DNA from: Verrucomicrobiota bacterium
Lineage (GTDB): Bacteria; Verrucomicrobiota; Verrucomicrobiia; Limisphaerales; UBA11320
Assembly: GCA_016199985.1 (NCBI GenBank)
Contig: JACQFQ010000028.1
Span: forward strand, 1-64,000
Reading direction: 5' to 3'
DNA: 64,000 nt
Positions 10,501 through 18,841 of this stretch are shown one piece after another (the first letter of the stretch is position 1; each line of letters opens with the position of its first letter). The position numbers and the translations under genes were made by a program. A model generated the notes under the pieces. The model was not told the DNA's origin and did no database searches. It saw nothing but the letters and a program-made list of their open reading frames with translations.

Positions 10501-10613
10501 ACGGTGAGAGCGGCCTCCTGGCCATGGATCGGGAGAGAGGATATTGAAAGCAATAGGAGCAACGCGGCACCATGTGGCGTTGCCCTCCTGGATAGTGCGT
10601 CAGTCAGTGACAT
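7593..10613 (-). CDS. Large secreted beta-rich protein, first gene of the RHS operon
   Basis: 1,006 residues. The N-terminus carries a signal peptide (GAALLLLLSISSLPIHG, cleavage before QEAAL). The first 300 residues look like a globular domain (RYTELATGMHFWDGTEWKD region). From about residue 360 to 900 the sequence is rich in short beta segments with N, G and S turns, resembling a right-handed parallel beta-helix as in pectate-lyase-like or autotransporter passenger proteins. Near the C-terminus is a calcium-binding DTDGDGIFDVVEDRNGDG motif. GGAGG lies just before the ATG. It opens the operon 10613 to 368. No catalytic motif was recognised. A cell-surface or matrix role is likely but not shown by the sequence. 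Confidence 0.75.
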   Translation of the reverse strand: MSLTDALSRRATPHGAALLLLLSISSLPIHGQEAALTVLERGPNHRVIELTQAPTADNPQGKVIRYTELATGMHFWDGTEWKDSDPDYDLNGPTAVAQRTAHKVTLKSNLAEVDSVQVVTPDGLEFRARPLFLAYRDGTNVALVAEVKDCVGEWVAPGVVVYNGAFEGINASVRYTTTQFGFEQDVLLFDQQGLNPVSDYGMNTNTATLECWSEITRAPQARQTSIPMANQEQDVLIQFGTMEIRQGLAFTSTGDGPQVPVFKRYGVVDGKTFLVESVRSRDFWQLLETLPATSEPNPDEARVRKPKTHHSDRELLASLTAKGKRTAGRFKQGTWERKKAVVLDYQLVQTNPTNWTFTAGETFLVSGPTTFSGSTRFEGGSVIKFSKNVSASLSLSGAIVWDAAPYRPVILTARDDDSVGQPLSTGTLSGTYATDALNLTGTGQPALMIQHLRVSYAQTAVRAQYWGSSNPLTIRHAQFVSCSAGVKPQFGTYRVQNVLMTGLAAAFSGYYNATIQAAHLSVNNTPLFHETTYNPSVSTFVVDNSLLNGSSTAGLSYSGTGTTYTYPASSTMFTAVGGGGHYLSKTSALRNTGTATIDTQLKADLQLMTTEPPSVLANDLLVDTDLTPSAQRDTDALDAGAHYVPIDWLVPTLNVAGCALNMRGGVVVAFTGSAGIWPKPGSTLSSEGLPHRMNVIARYSTVQESPASGAAGGGVAATAIYTGNTGVTLATAPAVDCRFTAFFPGYGSYHLFTSDGVGGASFYLTKSVNLRDCQFYGGVLSLGANTASATVTLNNNLVYRGGIVCSGLMAFSMNNHLNWRASLSVTAPAASAWVFKDNIFDACSSVTQTGAALTHDYNGYVNGSVRLTPSAANDRVIASFSYSGLSVGLGPWYHTDATYASGLVDRGSQTWAAAGLAHHTVKTGQVPERLDNSSGSSGQVDIGFHFAAVDTTTGLPLDTDGDGIFDVVEDRNGDGASTPGPGETNYLVSESGQGGSAPLLVYTLLK

Positions 10614-11535
10614 GGGATCCTCCGGGAAGTGTGGGGACGATGGAGCGTGAGAAAGTGGAAGCGGAAAGCACGGCCTCTGCGAGGCGGTCGGGAAAGGCTG
10701 AGGGCTGCGGCCTGTGGGTCGTTCTTCCTTTGAACGGCTGAGAAATAGGCGATCATGTCGCGCTTCTCTTTCTTTCGGTGCTTTAACCGGTAAGCGCGTC
10801 TTCTCGCTCTCACCTTCCTTCTTCCAATCGCGGATTTTTTCTTCTCCGACGCGGAACGGGGATAGAACTAGGCGCGCTGCGCGAACGTGTCAACGGGAGA
10901 TTTTGGATTTCTCAAAACGGGCCGGGAAGGCAGCCCGCTAAATGCGCTAAACACGCGAAAGAGGACCGTGAAACGGAGCAAGACCAAGAAGCAACCGGAC
11001 CCCTGAGGGGCAAAGTCGCGGTAACATGAAAGCCTACGGAGAAGCCCTAGGAAACAGTCGCCTCAATCGGTGTCGTCGCGGTTCAACTTCCCGCGCCTCA
11101 CCCCCGACCAGTCGCTTCTGCCAGCGATTGTTGAATGACAAGATACGACCCCGATGCCCCCGCTGCGGGAGTATTCCCCCATCAACCCGGACTGGATAGC
11201 GCCCGGCTCGGCATATCCCAGCAACATCCGGGGCACACCGCGGGCGCATCGGGAAGATGTTGTGCGTTTGGAAGCGGGAGCAGAGAGCACTGAGAGCCAG
11301 GAGAACGATTTAACAGCGGCAAATAAGTCTTTAAACCTTGGATTCCCTTGAAATGAAGAGGTCGATGACACCAAAAAACAACGGCTCTTACCCTCGCGCG
11401 CAGAAACCACGACGGGAAGCAAATCTGGGACAAAAACTAACACTTCCCGGATGCGCCGGAAGGGAACGATCCACTGAAGCTCCCCTTGCCTGTACGAATG
11501 TGATTCGATAGCTTGCGCGCATCGCTTCAGTTCTC
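10614..11535. other. Long intergenic region between divergent genes
   Basis: About 920 bp separate the RHS operon (minus) from the DUF3299 lipoprotein gene (plus). It must hold both promoters, but no clear -35/-10 or -24/-12 pair was found. Short frames at 11034-11443 on the minus strand lack a ribosome-binding site, signal or domain, and are rich in Arg, Ser and Gly. They look like chance frames. Confidence 0.5.
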
Positions 11536-12486
11536 ATGAGCACATCGTATCTCAACCGCCTCGTCGGTGTCTGCCGTCCGATCTGCGTCCTGTCCTGCTG
11601 CCTCCTTTTCGCCGGCTGCGACTCTCGTGTCACATCCCCGAACTCCACATCGGCGGACACCGCTTCCACAAACCCGCCAGCGCAAGGCGAGTTGATCCGA
11701 CCGATCGCTCCGCCAGCGTCGGCCAGCGATTCATCCACGAATATCCCCGCGGTTGTTGCCTCGGCCTCCATCCCGGGCCCGGAGGCGCCAGCGATTCCGA
11801 GGTCTCCCGCGCCGCCGCCGCCTCAAATCATCACCGCTCCCGCGGCCCTCGTAGCGCCACCTGCCACTCCTGCTCCTGCCCCTGCTCCTGCTCCCACTCC
11901 GGCTTCGCCTACTCAGTCTGCCAACACTCTCGAAAAAACCTCACCGGCCCTGCCGACCTCGTCGGAGAAAACGGCTGTGGCGGCGCCGGTCGCGACCGCC
12001 CAAACGCCCCCCGCGACGCCAGGGACGCCAGGGACGCCACAAGGACAATCGGACGTCGCTCAAGCGATCGGCTTCGACAAATTGTCCGCGTTCAACTTCG
12101 AAGTGAGCGACGAGATCCTCCAGGCGGGCACCACAAACGCCGCGAACGTCGCCGCGCGCACAGCGCAGCAGATCCCCCAGACCGTCCGCGACTACGACAA
12201 GAAGCGAATTGCGCTGAAGGGATTCATGCTCCCCTTGAAGGTGGAGGGAGGAAAGGTGACGGAGATGCTGATCATGCGCGACCAGTCGATGTGCTGCTAT
12301 GGCTCTGTGCCGAAAATCAATGAGTGGGTGAGCGTTCGCATGGTGGGAGGAGGCGTGAAACCCATCATGGACCAGGCCGTGACTTTGTACGGCAGGCTTC
12401 ACGTGGGCGAGATGCGCGAGAACGGATACCTCGTCGGGATCTACAACATGGATGGGGAGCGCCTTGAGGGCCCCGCCGAAAACTAA
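11536..12486 (+). CDS. DUF3299 lipoprotein with proline/alanine-rich linker
   Basis: 316 residues. A lipoprotein signal ends in the lipobox LFAGC with the lipidated cysteine at residue 28. Residues about 35-170 are a low-complexity linker rich in Pro, Ala, Ser and Thr, including a PAPAPAPTPASP stretch, typical of a tether through the periplasm. The C-terminal 110 residues match the DUF3299 pattern: a beta strand with LKGFMLPL, then MCCYGSVPKINEW with paired cysteines, and a final GRLHVGE region. DUF3299 proteins have no established biochemical role; some lie near ABC permease genes, but none is adjacent here. A transposase gene starts 19 bp downstream. Confidence 0.8.
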   Translation: MSTSYLNRLVGVCRPICVLSCCLLFAGCDSRVTSPNSTSADTASTNPPAQGELIRPIAPPASASDSSTNIPAVVASASIPGPEAPAIPRSPAPPPPQIITAPAALVAPPATPAPAPAPAPTPASPTQSANTLEKTSPALPTSSEKTAVAAPVATAQTPPATPGTPGTPQGQSDVAQAIGFDKLSAFNFEVSDEILQAGTTNAANVAARTAQQIPQTVRDYDKKRIALKGFMLPLKVEGGKVTEMLIMRDQSMCCYGSVPKINEWVSVRMVGGGVKPIMDQAVTLYGRLHVGEMRENGYLVGIYNMDGERLEGPAEN

Positions 12487-12504
12487 GGACGAAGGGCATC
12501 GCGC

Positions 12505-13566
12505 GTGGCACGAAGGCTGAGAATCCAGTATCCGGGGGCCTGGTACCATGTCTCGAATCGCGGGCATCGCGACGAGGCCATTGTCCGCAACGACATTGAC
12601 CGTCGACGATTCCTCGAAACTCTAGGCGAGACCTGCCGGAAGTCCGGCTGGCGCGTCCACGCCTTCGCTCTCCTCACGGACCACTTCCACCTGATCGTCG
12701 AAACCCCCCGGCCGAACCTCGTCGACGCGATGAAATGGTTCCTCGGCACCTACACTTCGCGATTCAACCACCGACATGGCGTCGGGGGGCATCTTTTCAC
12801 CGGTCGTTACCGCTCCCAGTTGCTGGACGCGGCGACCCCCGGCGTCAAGGCGCGAGCGGCGGCTTACCTGCATCTCAACCCGCTGCTCGACGGCGCGGTC
12901 CGGACGCTCGGCGATCTGGCGACATTCGAATGGACAAGCTATCCCTCCTACGTGGGCGACGGGGCGGAGTCGGTCGGGTGGCTGGAGCGTGCGGCGGTTC
13001 TCGCCGACGCCGGGCGCCGCGATGACGCCGAAGGTCGAATCGCGTTTCGCCGCGACACCGAGGAGTCAATGGCCTCGCGACCTCTTGAGAGCTGGGACGA
13101 ATTCCGATCGGGGTGGCAGATTGGGTCGGAACCCTTTCGTCAGCAGCTATTGGATCGATTGGAGAGCGTTCGCACCCCGGAGGCGTCCGGCAAGGTCTGG
13201 AAGGAATCCGCGGAGCTCCAGGCCGAGCGAATGATTCAAAGCCGTCTGGCCGAATTGGGATGGGATGAGGCGGAGATGGGGCGTCGGTCCAAAACGGATC
13301 CGGAGAAGCTGTCGATTGCGCGCGAGCTCCGTCGCGAGACGATGATGACCATCCGTTGGCTGGCCGACCGACTTCAACTCGGCGCCCGCAACACCCTGCG
13401 CAACGCGCTCTCCGCGTCGCCGGCCGGCGACGTATTCAAAAAGCCGCGCGCCGCCAAGGTGAACCGCGGAGTCGGCTCCAAAAAATCGTCGCTGCCGCCC
13501 CGGCCCATAGCCCCGCCGCCCTCCACCCCGGCGCAGAGCTTCACGGTGGAACCGGGCTGGGATTAG
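12505..13566 (+). CDS. REP-associated tyrosine transposase (RAYT, IS200-like Y1 family)
   Basis: 353 residues from GTG. The N-terminal 130 residues are a Y1 transposase domain: start RRLRIQYPGAWYHV, the HUH pair as HFH at residues 60-62, and AYLHLNP at 120-126 with Tyr121 as the candidate nucleophile. The remaining 220 residues contain a helical, possibly DNA-binding C-terminal region (RRETMMTIRWLADRLQLGARNTLRN resembles a helix-turn-helix) and a basic proline-rich tail. Such enzymes are single-copy and act on dispersed palindromes rather than forming typical insertion sequences. No terminal inverted repeats or target duplications were seen around it. The start lies 19 bp after the lipoprotein gene. 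Confidence 0.88.
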   Translation: MARRLRIQYPGAWYHVSNRGHRDEAIVRNDIDRRRFLETLGETCRKSGWRVHAFALLTDHFHLIVETPRPNLVDAMKWFLGTYTSRFNHRHGVGGHLFTGRYRSQLLDAATPGVKARAAAYLHLNPLLDGAVRTLGDLATFEWTSYPSYVGDGAESVGWLERAAVLADAGRRDDAEGRIAFRRDTEESMASRPLESWDEFRSGWQIGSEPFRQQLLDRLESVRTPEASGKVWKESAELQAERMIQSRLAELGWDEAEMGRRSKTDPEKLSIARELRRETMMTIRWLADRLQLGARNTLRNALSASPAGDVFKKPRAAKVNRGVGSKKSSLPPRPIAPPPSTPAQSFTVEPGWD

Positions 13567-13690
13567 ACGGAGATTGCTCCTGCTCAGGCGAGTGGCGGCG
13601 ATCCACGTTTCCCTTCCCACAAGGGTCTTCAATGGCAACAACTCTGTCGCGCGTGAAACCCAGGCGCTGGGCGACGCGTGCCGGCGGGCG

Positions 13691-14383
13691 TCAATGCCGC
13701 GGCGATGCGTTGACGGCTTTGGCGCCGCTGGCGAGCAGAAACGGCGTCGCGGAACTTGGGCGCCTCGGCTTGGGGCTGGAGCGCTGCGAGAGCGCGGGGG
13801 CCGGCGCGGCGCAAAACACCTCAACCCGGGCGGGGGGAAGATTCAACCACACCAGGGAGGACACGCTACGGCGGAAGTTCGCGAGGACCTCGCCGCTTCC
13901 CTGCCTGAGATTGTAGGTGTACTGCACAAGCTGCGGGCCGTAGGCCATGAGCTTGCAGAACTCCCGGGTGATTTTTTCCACCTGCTCCGGCAGCAAGGAA
14001 CGCAGAGGAAGGCTGGAAACAATGTGCGTGATCCGGCGAGGATCGACGCCCTTGATCGCGCTCAGCGCGGCGGTTAACTCGCAGGCGTCGGCCTCCACGA
14101 CACGAACGCCATCGAAGCGCTGCCGCAGAAGTTGAACCATGGAAGGAGATCGTTCGACGGCAATGAGACGGTGCGCGGGAACGCAATCCCGAAGCAAGGC
14201 CGCCGTAATGGCGCCGGTGCCGGCGCCGATCTCCAGGACATAGTGATCGGGGCTCTTGCCCACCATCCGCGCCACACGACGCGCCAGTCCCGGTGAGCTT
14301 GGACAGGCGGCGCCAATCGGACGAGGGTTCGTCATGAGCTCCTGGCCAAAAACAGCCAGTGCCTTAAACCAGGTCATTCCCAT
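13691..14383 (-). CDS. SAM-dependent methyltransferase, phospholipid N-methyltransferase (PmtA-like)
   Basis: 230 residues. SAM-binding motif I is VLEIGAGTGAIT at about residues 49-60, with the acidic end of strand 2 at AVERS and a VEADA motif. The N-terminal NPRPIGAACPSSPGLARRVA is characteristic of the PmtA-like phospholipid N-methyltransferase group (COG3963), which methylates phosphatidylethanolamine, and also resembles rRNA dimethylases. Motif IV reads SSLPLRSL, which fits the phospholipid enzymes. The last 40 residues are a basic, proline-rich tail with no clear role. It is convergent with the transposase and divergent from the MBL hydrolase. No partner gene of phosphatidylcholine synthesis lies nearby. 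Confidence 0.75.
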   Translation of the reverse strand: MGMTWFKALAVFGQELMTNPRPIGAACPSSPGLARRVARMVGKSPDHYVLEIGAGTGAITAALLRDCVPAHRLIAVERSPSMVQLLRQRFDGVRVVEADACELTAALSAIKGVDPRRITHIVSSLPLRSLLPEQVEKITREFCKLMAYGPQLVQYTYNLRQGSGEVLANFRRSVSSLVWLNLPPARVEVFCAAPAPALSQRSSPKPRRPSSATPFLLASGAKAVNASPRH

Positions 14384-14646
14384 CTCGAGTTTCCTGTTTG
14401 TTTCAGCGGCAACTATTTCCCCACCTCGAATCGAGCGCGTCTCGAACGTTGGTTCTCGAAGGCTTGTCGCGCGAAAAGCGCGACCGATATCAGGGTGCTT
14501 GTGAAATCGTTCGGGGACGTTTAACAGAATCGCCGAACGTTCGCCAACCTCTGTTTCCCAATTTTTTCCGATGGCTCATTCGTGGATCTTCGCGTTAAAT
14601 CGCGCGGTCATGGCATCCGAAGCCCTCGTCTCTTAGACAGCGTCCC

Positions 14647-15555
14647 ATGAAACGCTCACGGTCCAATCCCGCGCGGACGCCGTCCGAAAACGCTTTGCAG
14701 GTCCGCTTCTGGGGGGTCCGCGGATCCATTCCCACTCCTGGGCGCTCGACGCTTCGGCACGGCGGGAACACGTCCTGCGTCGAGGTTCGCTGGAGAAAAA
14801 CCCTCATCGCTCTGGACGCGGGAACGGGCATTCGGATGCTGGGCTCAAGGCTCGGCGAGGAGTTTCGCGGGCGGGCCATCGACCTGACGCTGCTCCTCAC
14901 GCACACGCACTGGGATCACATTCAGGGCTTCCCGTTCTTCAGGCCGGCGTACAAGGCGAAGAACCGCATCACCGTCCTGGGAGGACATGGAACCAAGCGA
15001 GGGATTCGGGATTTGCTGAACGACCAGATGGAAAGCCCCTTCTTTCCGGTGGGGCTTCGCGATCTCCCCAGCTCCATCTCCATCCGGCCGCTCCCCCCGT
15101 CGCCGTTTTTCATCGGCGAGATCCGCGTGGAGGCGATCCGCGTGAACCACCCCGGATTCTGCGTTGGATATCGTCTTTTCACTCCGGAGCGATCCATCGC
15201 GTATTTTCCGGACAACGAGCTGGCCAAGCGCCTCACGCCACAAACGCCGGTCCGCCTCACCGACGAGCGCCTCCGGGAGTTCATTCGCGGCGTGGATCTC
15301 CTCATCATGGACACCCAGTACGACCGGTCGAGCTACGCCGATCACGCGGGCTGGGGTCACGGGTGTCTGGACGATGTGGTGAGGCTCGCCACGGCGGCGG
15401 AGGCGAGACGCCTGTGTCTGTTCCATCACGATCCCGAACACGACGACGCCAAGATCGACCTCATGTTGAAGCACGCGCGCGACCTGACGCGCCGGCTCGG
15501 TTCCGGGATGCGTGTGTCAGCCGCCAAAGAAGGCGCCGTGCTTGCGTTCAGTTGA
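14647..15555 (+). CDS. MBL-fold metallo-hydrolase
   Basis: 302 residues without a signal peptide. The metallo-beta-lactamase signature HxHxDH is seen as HTHWDHIQG at about residues 90-98, with further metal ligands likely at NHPGF, the aspartate in MDTQYD, and FHHDPEHDD. The N-terminal VRFWGVRGSIPTPG and GGNTSCVEV patterns are typical of the subgroup related to cyclic-nucleotide phosphodiesterases and RNase Z-like hydrolases often annotated next to response-regulator proteins. Substrate is unknown. It stands alone on the plus strand, convergent with the efflux operon, with a hairpin in between. Confidence 0.88.
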   Translation: MKRSRSNPARTPSENALQVRFWGVRGSIPTPGRSTLRHGGNTSCVEVRWRKTLIALDAGTGIRMLGSRLGEEFRGRAIDLTLLLTHTHWDHIQGFPFFRPAYKAKNRITVLGGHGTKRGIRDLLNDQMESPFFPVGLRDLPSSISIRPLPPSPFFIGEIRVEAIRVNHPGFCVGYRLFTPERSIAYFPDNELAKRLTPQTPVRLTDERLREFIRGVDLLIMDTQYDRSSYADHAGWGHGCLDDVVRLATAAEARRLCLFHHDPEHDDAKIDLMLKHARDLTRRLGSGMRVSAAKEGAVLAFS

Positions 15556-15562
15556 AGACGAA

Positions 15563-15578
15563 GCGCCGTTGGCGGCGC
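15563..15578. terminator. Hairpin between convergent genes
   Basis: GCGCCG and CGGCGC form a perfect 6-bp stem with a TTGG loop in the 39-bp space between the MBL gene and the end of the efflux operon. No T-run follows on either strand, so it is only a candidate bidirectional terminator. Confidence 0.35.
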
Positions 15579-15594
15579 GGAGTCCAGCGAGGCG

Positions 15595-18500
15595 TCAGGG
15601 GTGCGCAGGGAGGGGCGTCACCGTCGTTCCTGGCTCGCCGCCCCCATGATCTTCATGCTTCGCGGCCTTGGAATGGGCTCCCGGGGTCGTCCGGTTGAAA
15701 ACCAGGTAGAGCACGGGCAGAACGATCAAGGTGAGCGCCGTCGCGGAGACGAGCCCTCCGATGATCACAACCGCCAGGGGCTTTTGCGTCTCGGAGCCAA
15801 TCCCATGCGACAGCGCCATCGGGAGAAGCCCCAGCATGGCCAGCAGCGCGGTCATGAGCACTGTTCGCAATCGCAGCAGCGCGCCGTCGCGCACGGCTTC
15901 GGCGGGAGTCTGGCCCTCCTCGACAAGCTGGTTGAAGCAGCTGACCATCACCACCCCGTTGAGCACCGCCTGCCCAAAGAGCGCGATGAACCCGATCGCG
16001 GCGGAAACGCTGAGCGGGATGTGCGTGAGCAGCAGCGCGAAGATGCCCCCGATCAAGGCAAATGGCACGTTCAGCAGAATCAGTGTGGAGCTCTTGACCG
16101 ACTGGAACGCGTTGAAGAGCAACGCGAAGATGATCAGGACGCTGACCGGCACCACGATGGCAAGCCGGCTCATCGCGCGTTGCTGATTCTCGAACTCGCC
16201 GCTCCAGGTGATCTGATAGCCTTTGGGCAGCTCGAAGCTCTTCACTTTTTCCTGCATGTCCGCCACGACGCTGCCCATGTCGCGGCCCTTGATGAAAATG
16301 CCGATGGCCGTCACGCGCGTGCCATTCTCGCGGCTGATGTTCATGCTGCCGCTGACATTGCGAAAGGCGGCGATCTGCCCCAGCGGGATATGCTGGTTGT
16401 CGGGGGTGTCGACAAGAAGGTGCCGCAAATTGCCCATCCCTCGCTCCCGCTCCGGCAGCCGCACCAGCACGGAAAAATGCTTCTCCCCCTCCCAGATCTC
16501 GGTGGCCGACTTTCCGGCGAGGCCCATCTCGACCACATCATTCACGTCGCCGATGTTCAAGCCGCGGCGCGCGGAGGCCGAGCGATCGATCTCGATCAGG
16601 GATTGCGGCACCTCTCCCGCCCGGTCAATGAAGGCGCGGGTCACGCCCCGCACATGAGACACCGCGCGCAGCACCTTGGTCACCTGCTCCCGGAGGATCT
16701 TGGCGTCCTCGCCATAGACCTTGATGACGACCTGTCCATCGATCTGGGAAATGCTCTCGAGGACGTTGTCGCGTATGGGTTGAGAGAAACTCGTTTCCAC
16801 CCCTGGCAGGACGTCGAGGGCCTTGTCCATCTGCTCGAGGATCTCCTCCTTGGTGACGCCGGGCCGCCACTCCGCCTGCGGCTTCAGGTCGACGAAGCAT
16901 TCGGCCATGTTGATGGGCTTGGGATCGGTGCCGTCCTCGGGACGCCCCGCCTTCGAGATCACGCTCCGAACCTCGGGCACGGTTCGAATCGCCTGGCGCA
17001 TCTTCGTGGTGTAGGAGCGAGCCTCGGGCACGCTGATGCCGGCGGGGAACGTGGCGTTGACCCAGATCGTGCCCTCGTTGAGCTCAGGCAGAAACTCCGT
17101 GCCGAGCCTCGGCACAACCGAAAAGCTGGCGAGCAGGGCGATCACCGCGATCCCCACCACGGCCTTCGGACGAGCCAACGACCAGGTCAGGATCGGCTCA
17201 TAACCGCGCTTCGCCCAGAGGACCAGGCGATTGTCCCCGTGAGGGATGTTCTTTCGCAGGAGCAGATAGCACAACAGCGGGACGAGCGAGAGCGAGAAGA
17301 AGAGCGAGCCGACGAGAGCGCTGGTCACCGTCCAAGCCATCGGAGCGAAGATGCGGCCTTCGTGGCGCTGCAACGTGAAGATGGGAAGATGCGCGGCGAT
17401 GATGATCAGCATCGAGAAGAACGTCGGCCTGCCCACCTCGGTCGTCGCGCGAAGGATCGCGACCTTGAGGCTGGAGTGTTTCCCGCTGTGCTCGCGCTCC
17501 GCGAGGTGGCGGAATATGTTCTCCACCACGATCACCGCGCCGTCCACGATGATGCCGAAGTCCATCGCGCCGAGCGACAGAAGATTAGCCGGGATCCCCC
17601 GCCAGGTGAGGCCGATGAATGTGGCCAGCAACGAGAGTGGGATCATGATCGCCACAATCAGGGCCGCCCTCACATTGCCAAGAAAGAGGAACAGGACGAG
17701 GGTCACCAACATCGCGCCCTCGGCAAGATTGTGGAACACCGTCGTGAGCGTCGTGCCGATCAGCCAGGTCCGATCGTAATACGGCACAATTCGCACGCCC
17801 TTCGGCAGCACCGACCCGTTGAGCTTGTCGATCCGCTCCTGAACGAGCTTCAAGACCTCGGTCGGATTCTCGCCCTTCCGCATAAGCACGATGCCGGCGA
17901 CGATGTCATCCGCCTCATCCTGTCCCACGATCCCCTCGATCGGGACGTGGCCCACCACCACCGTGGCCACATCGCGTATAAGAATGGGCGTGCCGCTCCG
18001 CGAGGTCACGACGATCATCCCGATATCGTCCGCGCTGCGCAGCAGCCCAATGCCGCGAATCAGGTACTGCTGCGGCCCCTGTTCCACTTTGCTGCCGCCG
18101 ACGTTCGCGTTGCCCCGGCCCACCGCGGTGAAGAGCTGTTGCAGCGTGATTCCATAGTACTTGAGCTTCGTCAGATCCGGCTGAACCTCGTACGTCTTGA
18201 TCATCCCGCCCAACCCGACAATGTCCGCCACGCCGGGCGTCATCCGGAGCTGCCGCTCCACGACCCAATCCTCGAGCGTCCGAAGGTCCGTGCTGGAGTA
18301 TCCGTCGCCGCGAAGCCGGTATCGAAAGATCTCGCCGATGGCGGTGCTCATCGGCGCGAGCTGCGGCTGAACGCCCTGGGGGAGATCCGCGGTCGTCAAT
18401 CGCTCGAGCACCTGTTGCCGCGCGAAATAATCGCTCGCCTTGTCGTCGAAAGTGAGAACGATGAAGGAGAGGCCGAACTGCGTGTGGGAGAACATCCGCA

Positions 18501-18738
18501 CCGAGTAGGGCAGGCCCGCGAGGACGGTCTCCAGCGGGATGGTGACCTGCTTCTCCACTTCCTCGGGAGCGCGCCCCGGGTAGAGGGTGATGACGTTGAC
18601 CTGGATGTCCGAAACATCGGGAAACGCCTCCACCGGCAGTGTTTTGAAAGCGACAACGCCCCCGATGATGAAGAAGAGCGTGATCAGGCCCATAAACAGC
18701 TTCTGGTTCAGGGCGAAGGAAACGAGCCGGCCGATCAT
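15595..18738 (-). CDS. czcA: Heavy-metal efflux RND pump, CzcA/CusA family
   Basis: 1,047 residues, the usual length for HME-RND pumps. It has an N-terminal membrane helix (LFMGLITLFFIIGGVVAF), a periplasmic porter domain beginning EAFPDVSDIQV, and the transmembrane relay segment DFGIIVDGAVIVVEN with the acidic residues expected of CzcA-type proton relays. A second bank of helices and porter loops completes the pump, followed by a short tail containing several histidines. It would form the inner-membrane pump of a tripartite complex exporting divalent or monovalent metal ions. Metal choice (Co/Zn/Cd, Ni or Cu/Ag) cannot be settled by eye. It is third in the operon czcC-czcB-czcA, 103 bp after czcB. 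Confidence 0.92.
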   Translation of the reverse strand: MIGRLVSFALNQKLFMGLITLFFIIGGVVAFKTLPVEAFPDVSDIQVNVITLYPGRAPEEVEKQVTIPLETVLAGLPYSVRMFSHTQFGLSFIVLTFDDKASDYFARQQVLERLTTADLPQGVQPQLAPMSTAIGEIFRYRLRGDGYSSTDLRTLEDWVVERQLRMTPGVADIVGLGGMIKTYEVQPDLTKLKYYGITLQQLFTAVGRGNANVGGSKVEQGPQQYLIRGIGLLRSADDIGMIVVTSRSGTPILIRDVATVVVGHVPIEGIVGQDEADDIVAGIVLMRKGENPTEVLKLVQERIDKLNGSVLPKGVRIVPYYDRTWLIGTTLTTVFHNLAEGAMLVTLVLFLFLGNVRAALIVAIMIPLSLLATFIGLTWRGIPANLLSLGAMDFGIIVDGAVIVVENIFRHLAEREHSGKHSSLKVAILRATTEVGRPTFFSMLIIIAAHLPIFTLQRHEGRIFAPMAWTVTSALVGSLFFSLSLVPLLCYLLLRKNIPHGDNRLVLWAKRGYEPILTWSLARPKAVVGIAVIALLASFSVVPRLGTEFLPELNEGTIWVNATFPAGISVPEARSYTTKMRQAIRTVPEVRSVISKAGRPEDGTDPKPINMAECFVDLKPQAEWRPGVTKEEILEQMDKALDVLPGVETSFSQPIRDNVLESISQIDGQVVIKVYGEDAKILREQVTKVLRAVSHVRGVTRAFIDRAGEVPQSLIEIDRSASARRGLNIGDVNDVVEMGLAGKSATEIWEGEKHFSVLVRLPERERGMGNLRHLLVDTPDNQHIPLGQIAAFRNVSGSMNISRENGTRVTAIGIFIKGRDMGSVVADMQEKVKSFELPKGYQITWSGEFENQQRAMSRLAIVVPVSVLIIFALLFNAFQSVKSSTLILLNVPFALIGGIFALLLTHIPLSVSAAIGFIALFGQAVLNGVVMVSCFNQLVEEGQTPAEAVRDGALLRLRTVLMTALLAMLGLLPMALSHGIGSETQKPLAVVIIGGLVSATALTLIVLPVLYLVFNRTTPGAHSKAAKHEDHGGGEPGTTVTPLPAHP

Positions 18739-18841
18739 AGCGATGAGCTGGGAATCGAGTTCAAGAACGCGCTGTCGTCAGGGAAAACGATGAGGGCCGG
18801 CGCGGAGCTCGGGCGAGCCTCAAGCGGGACGCGTTGCGACA

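Noticed and set aside
11034-11443. Overlapping short minus-strand frames in the long intergenic region
   Set aside because: No ribosome-binding site, signal or domain; could be decayed or repeat DNA, but nothing supports a gene.
11860-11910. Short CCTGCT/CCTGCC tandem repeats resembling a microsatellite or CRISPR-like array
   Set aside because: They encode the Pro/Ala linker of the DUF3299 lipoprotein; no spacer structure.
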